Shown here: piece after piece, positions 13,667-14,333 of the stretch
How positions within the stretch are numbered: position 1 is the stretch's first letter
Layout: the number at the start of each line of letters is the position of its first letter
Assembly: GCA_947460795.1 (NCBI GenBank)
Contig: CANHJA010000032.1
Location: forward strand, 1-14,333
Direction: 5' to 3'
DNA: 14,333 nt
Source of the DNA: Bacteroidota bacterium
GTDB lineage: Bacteria; Bacteroidota; Bacteroidia; Chitinophagales; Chitinophagaceae
The notes under the pieces: generated by a model
Database searches by the model: none
Told to the model about the DNA's origin: nothing
What the model saw: the letters and a program-made list of their open reading frames with translations, nothing else
Position numbers and translations under genes: made by a program

Positions 13667-14333
13667 TTATAAATCACCTAATATTGGCCGTAGCACAATG
13701 TCTTCAACAACTGCTTGATTCGATAGTTGATAGGCATTCCAAAGTACATCAGCAATGTCGGATGCTTTCATAATTCTCTCTTCATCAATGCCACTGCCAA
13801 TCCAAGAGTCAGACATGGTAGCACCTGGATTAATCGTAGTCACTTTCACTAAATAAGGCTTTAATTCTTCTCGTAAATTTTTAGAAAAACCTTGCAATGC
13901 AAATTTGCTAATACTGTATGCTCCTCCATTTTTATATGCTTGTAAACCAGCAATAGAACCCATATTAAAAATGTGTCCAAATTTTTGAGATTGCATTTTA
14001 GGTACTATTAACCGAGTTAAATGATAAGCAGAATATAAATTGGTTTCAATCATTTTTTCTATGGCGCCATCTGCTTCCGTGGTGATGTCACCTGGCAAAT
14101 AAGAACCTGCATTATTAACTAAAATATCTATCGTTGAAAAATTTTTCAAACACTGTTCTCCAAATAATTGGGCGTCTTTTTTTTTGCTTAAATCGGCAAC
14201 CATTGTAAAAATACGAACAGCAGGATTTAAAATCTCTAATTGAGATTTTGTCTCTTGCAATTGTTTTTCATCTCTTGCACAAATTGCGATATTGATATTT
14301 TGCATCACTAATTTTTCAGCAATAGCTTTGCCA
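13667..14333 (-). CDS. Short-chain dehydrogenase/reductase (classical SDR, N-terminus outside the window)
   Basis: This is an NAD(P)-dependent oxidoreductase of the classical SDR family with unknown substrate; 222 residues are visible. The frame stays open to the window edge. The eight codons before the internal GTG (14308) read GKAIAEKL, the end of the TGxxxGIG-KAIA cofactor-binding motif, so the true start lies beyond 14333. Counting from the first visible Gly, NNAG is at 73-76, N98 is the active-site Asn, S126 is the catalytic Ser (NMGSIAG), and Y139 and K143 form YSISK. CARD at the end of strand 2 (residues 18-21) has an Arg that suggests NADP preference, though this is inference. The C-terminal part contains TINPGATMSDSW, typical of cytosolic SDRs. 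It is on the minus strand, converging on the outer-membrane protein gene, and has no evident link to it. Confidence 0.92.
   Translation of the reverse strand, partial: GKAIAEKLVMQNINIAICARDEKQLQETKSQLEILNPAVRIFTMVADLSKKKDAQLFGEQCLKNFSTIDILVNNAGSYLPGDITTEADGAIEKMIETNLYSAYHLTRLIVPKMQSQKFGHIFNMGSIAGLQAYKNGGAYSISKFALQGFSKNLREELKPYLVKVTTINPGATMSDSWIGSGIDEERIMKASDIADVLWNAYQLSNQAVVEDIVLRPILGDL

Overview
The window looks like part of a low-GC, AT-rich chromosome of an aerobic member of the Bacteroidota. The evidence is the gene order (alternative complex III genes running into cytochrome oxidase genes), the DUF3341-type ActD, the lipoprotein signals, a DUF5723-like outer-membrane protein, and start codons that mostly follow A-rich tracts rather than Shine-Dalgarno sequences. 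A Chitinophagales-like or related lineage is possible, but the sequence alone does not settle it. No RNA genes, CRISPR arrays, insertion sequences or prophage genes were seen.

Positions 1 to about 8750 hold a tightly packed plus-strand respiratory cluster: actB (its 5' end lies outside the window), actC, actD, actE, actF, then cytochrome c oxidase subunit II (ctaC/coxB) and subunit I (ctaD/coxA). Gaps are 5 to 52 bases. ActB and ActC would take electrons from menaquinol and pass them along Fe-S clusters. ActE is a lipid-anchored mono-heme cytochrome c, ActD and ActF are membrane subunits, and electrons then reach the CuA site of subunit II and the heme a/heme a3-CuB centre of subunit I. This is the quinol-to-oxygen pathway known as the alternative complex III/aa3 oxidase supercomplex. 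ActA, the multiheme subunit, is expected just upstream.

A perfect 17-bp hairpin followed by a T-rich run (8771-8820) separates this block from ctaB (heme o synthase, needed to make heme a), whose best start is a GTG at 8837. No subunit III gene follows. Instead there is a TetA-like major facilitator exporter (9750-10964).

After a non-coding gap of 237 bases with a Bacteroidota-type promoter candidate, a small lipoprotein (11202-12251) and an outer-membrane beta-barrel-like protein (12255-13646) sit three bases apart and probably form one unit of unknown function. The last gene, on the minus strand and converging on them, is a short-chain dehydrogenase/reductase whose N-terminus lies beyond the right edge.

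No clearly new system is proved here. The lipoprotein/outer-membrane pair is the least explained part. The respiratory block is a recognisable type with some details worth checking: His-rich tails, a missing local subunit III, and hairpin and tandem repeats in the gaps.
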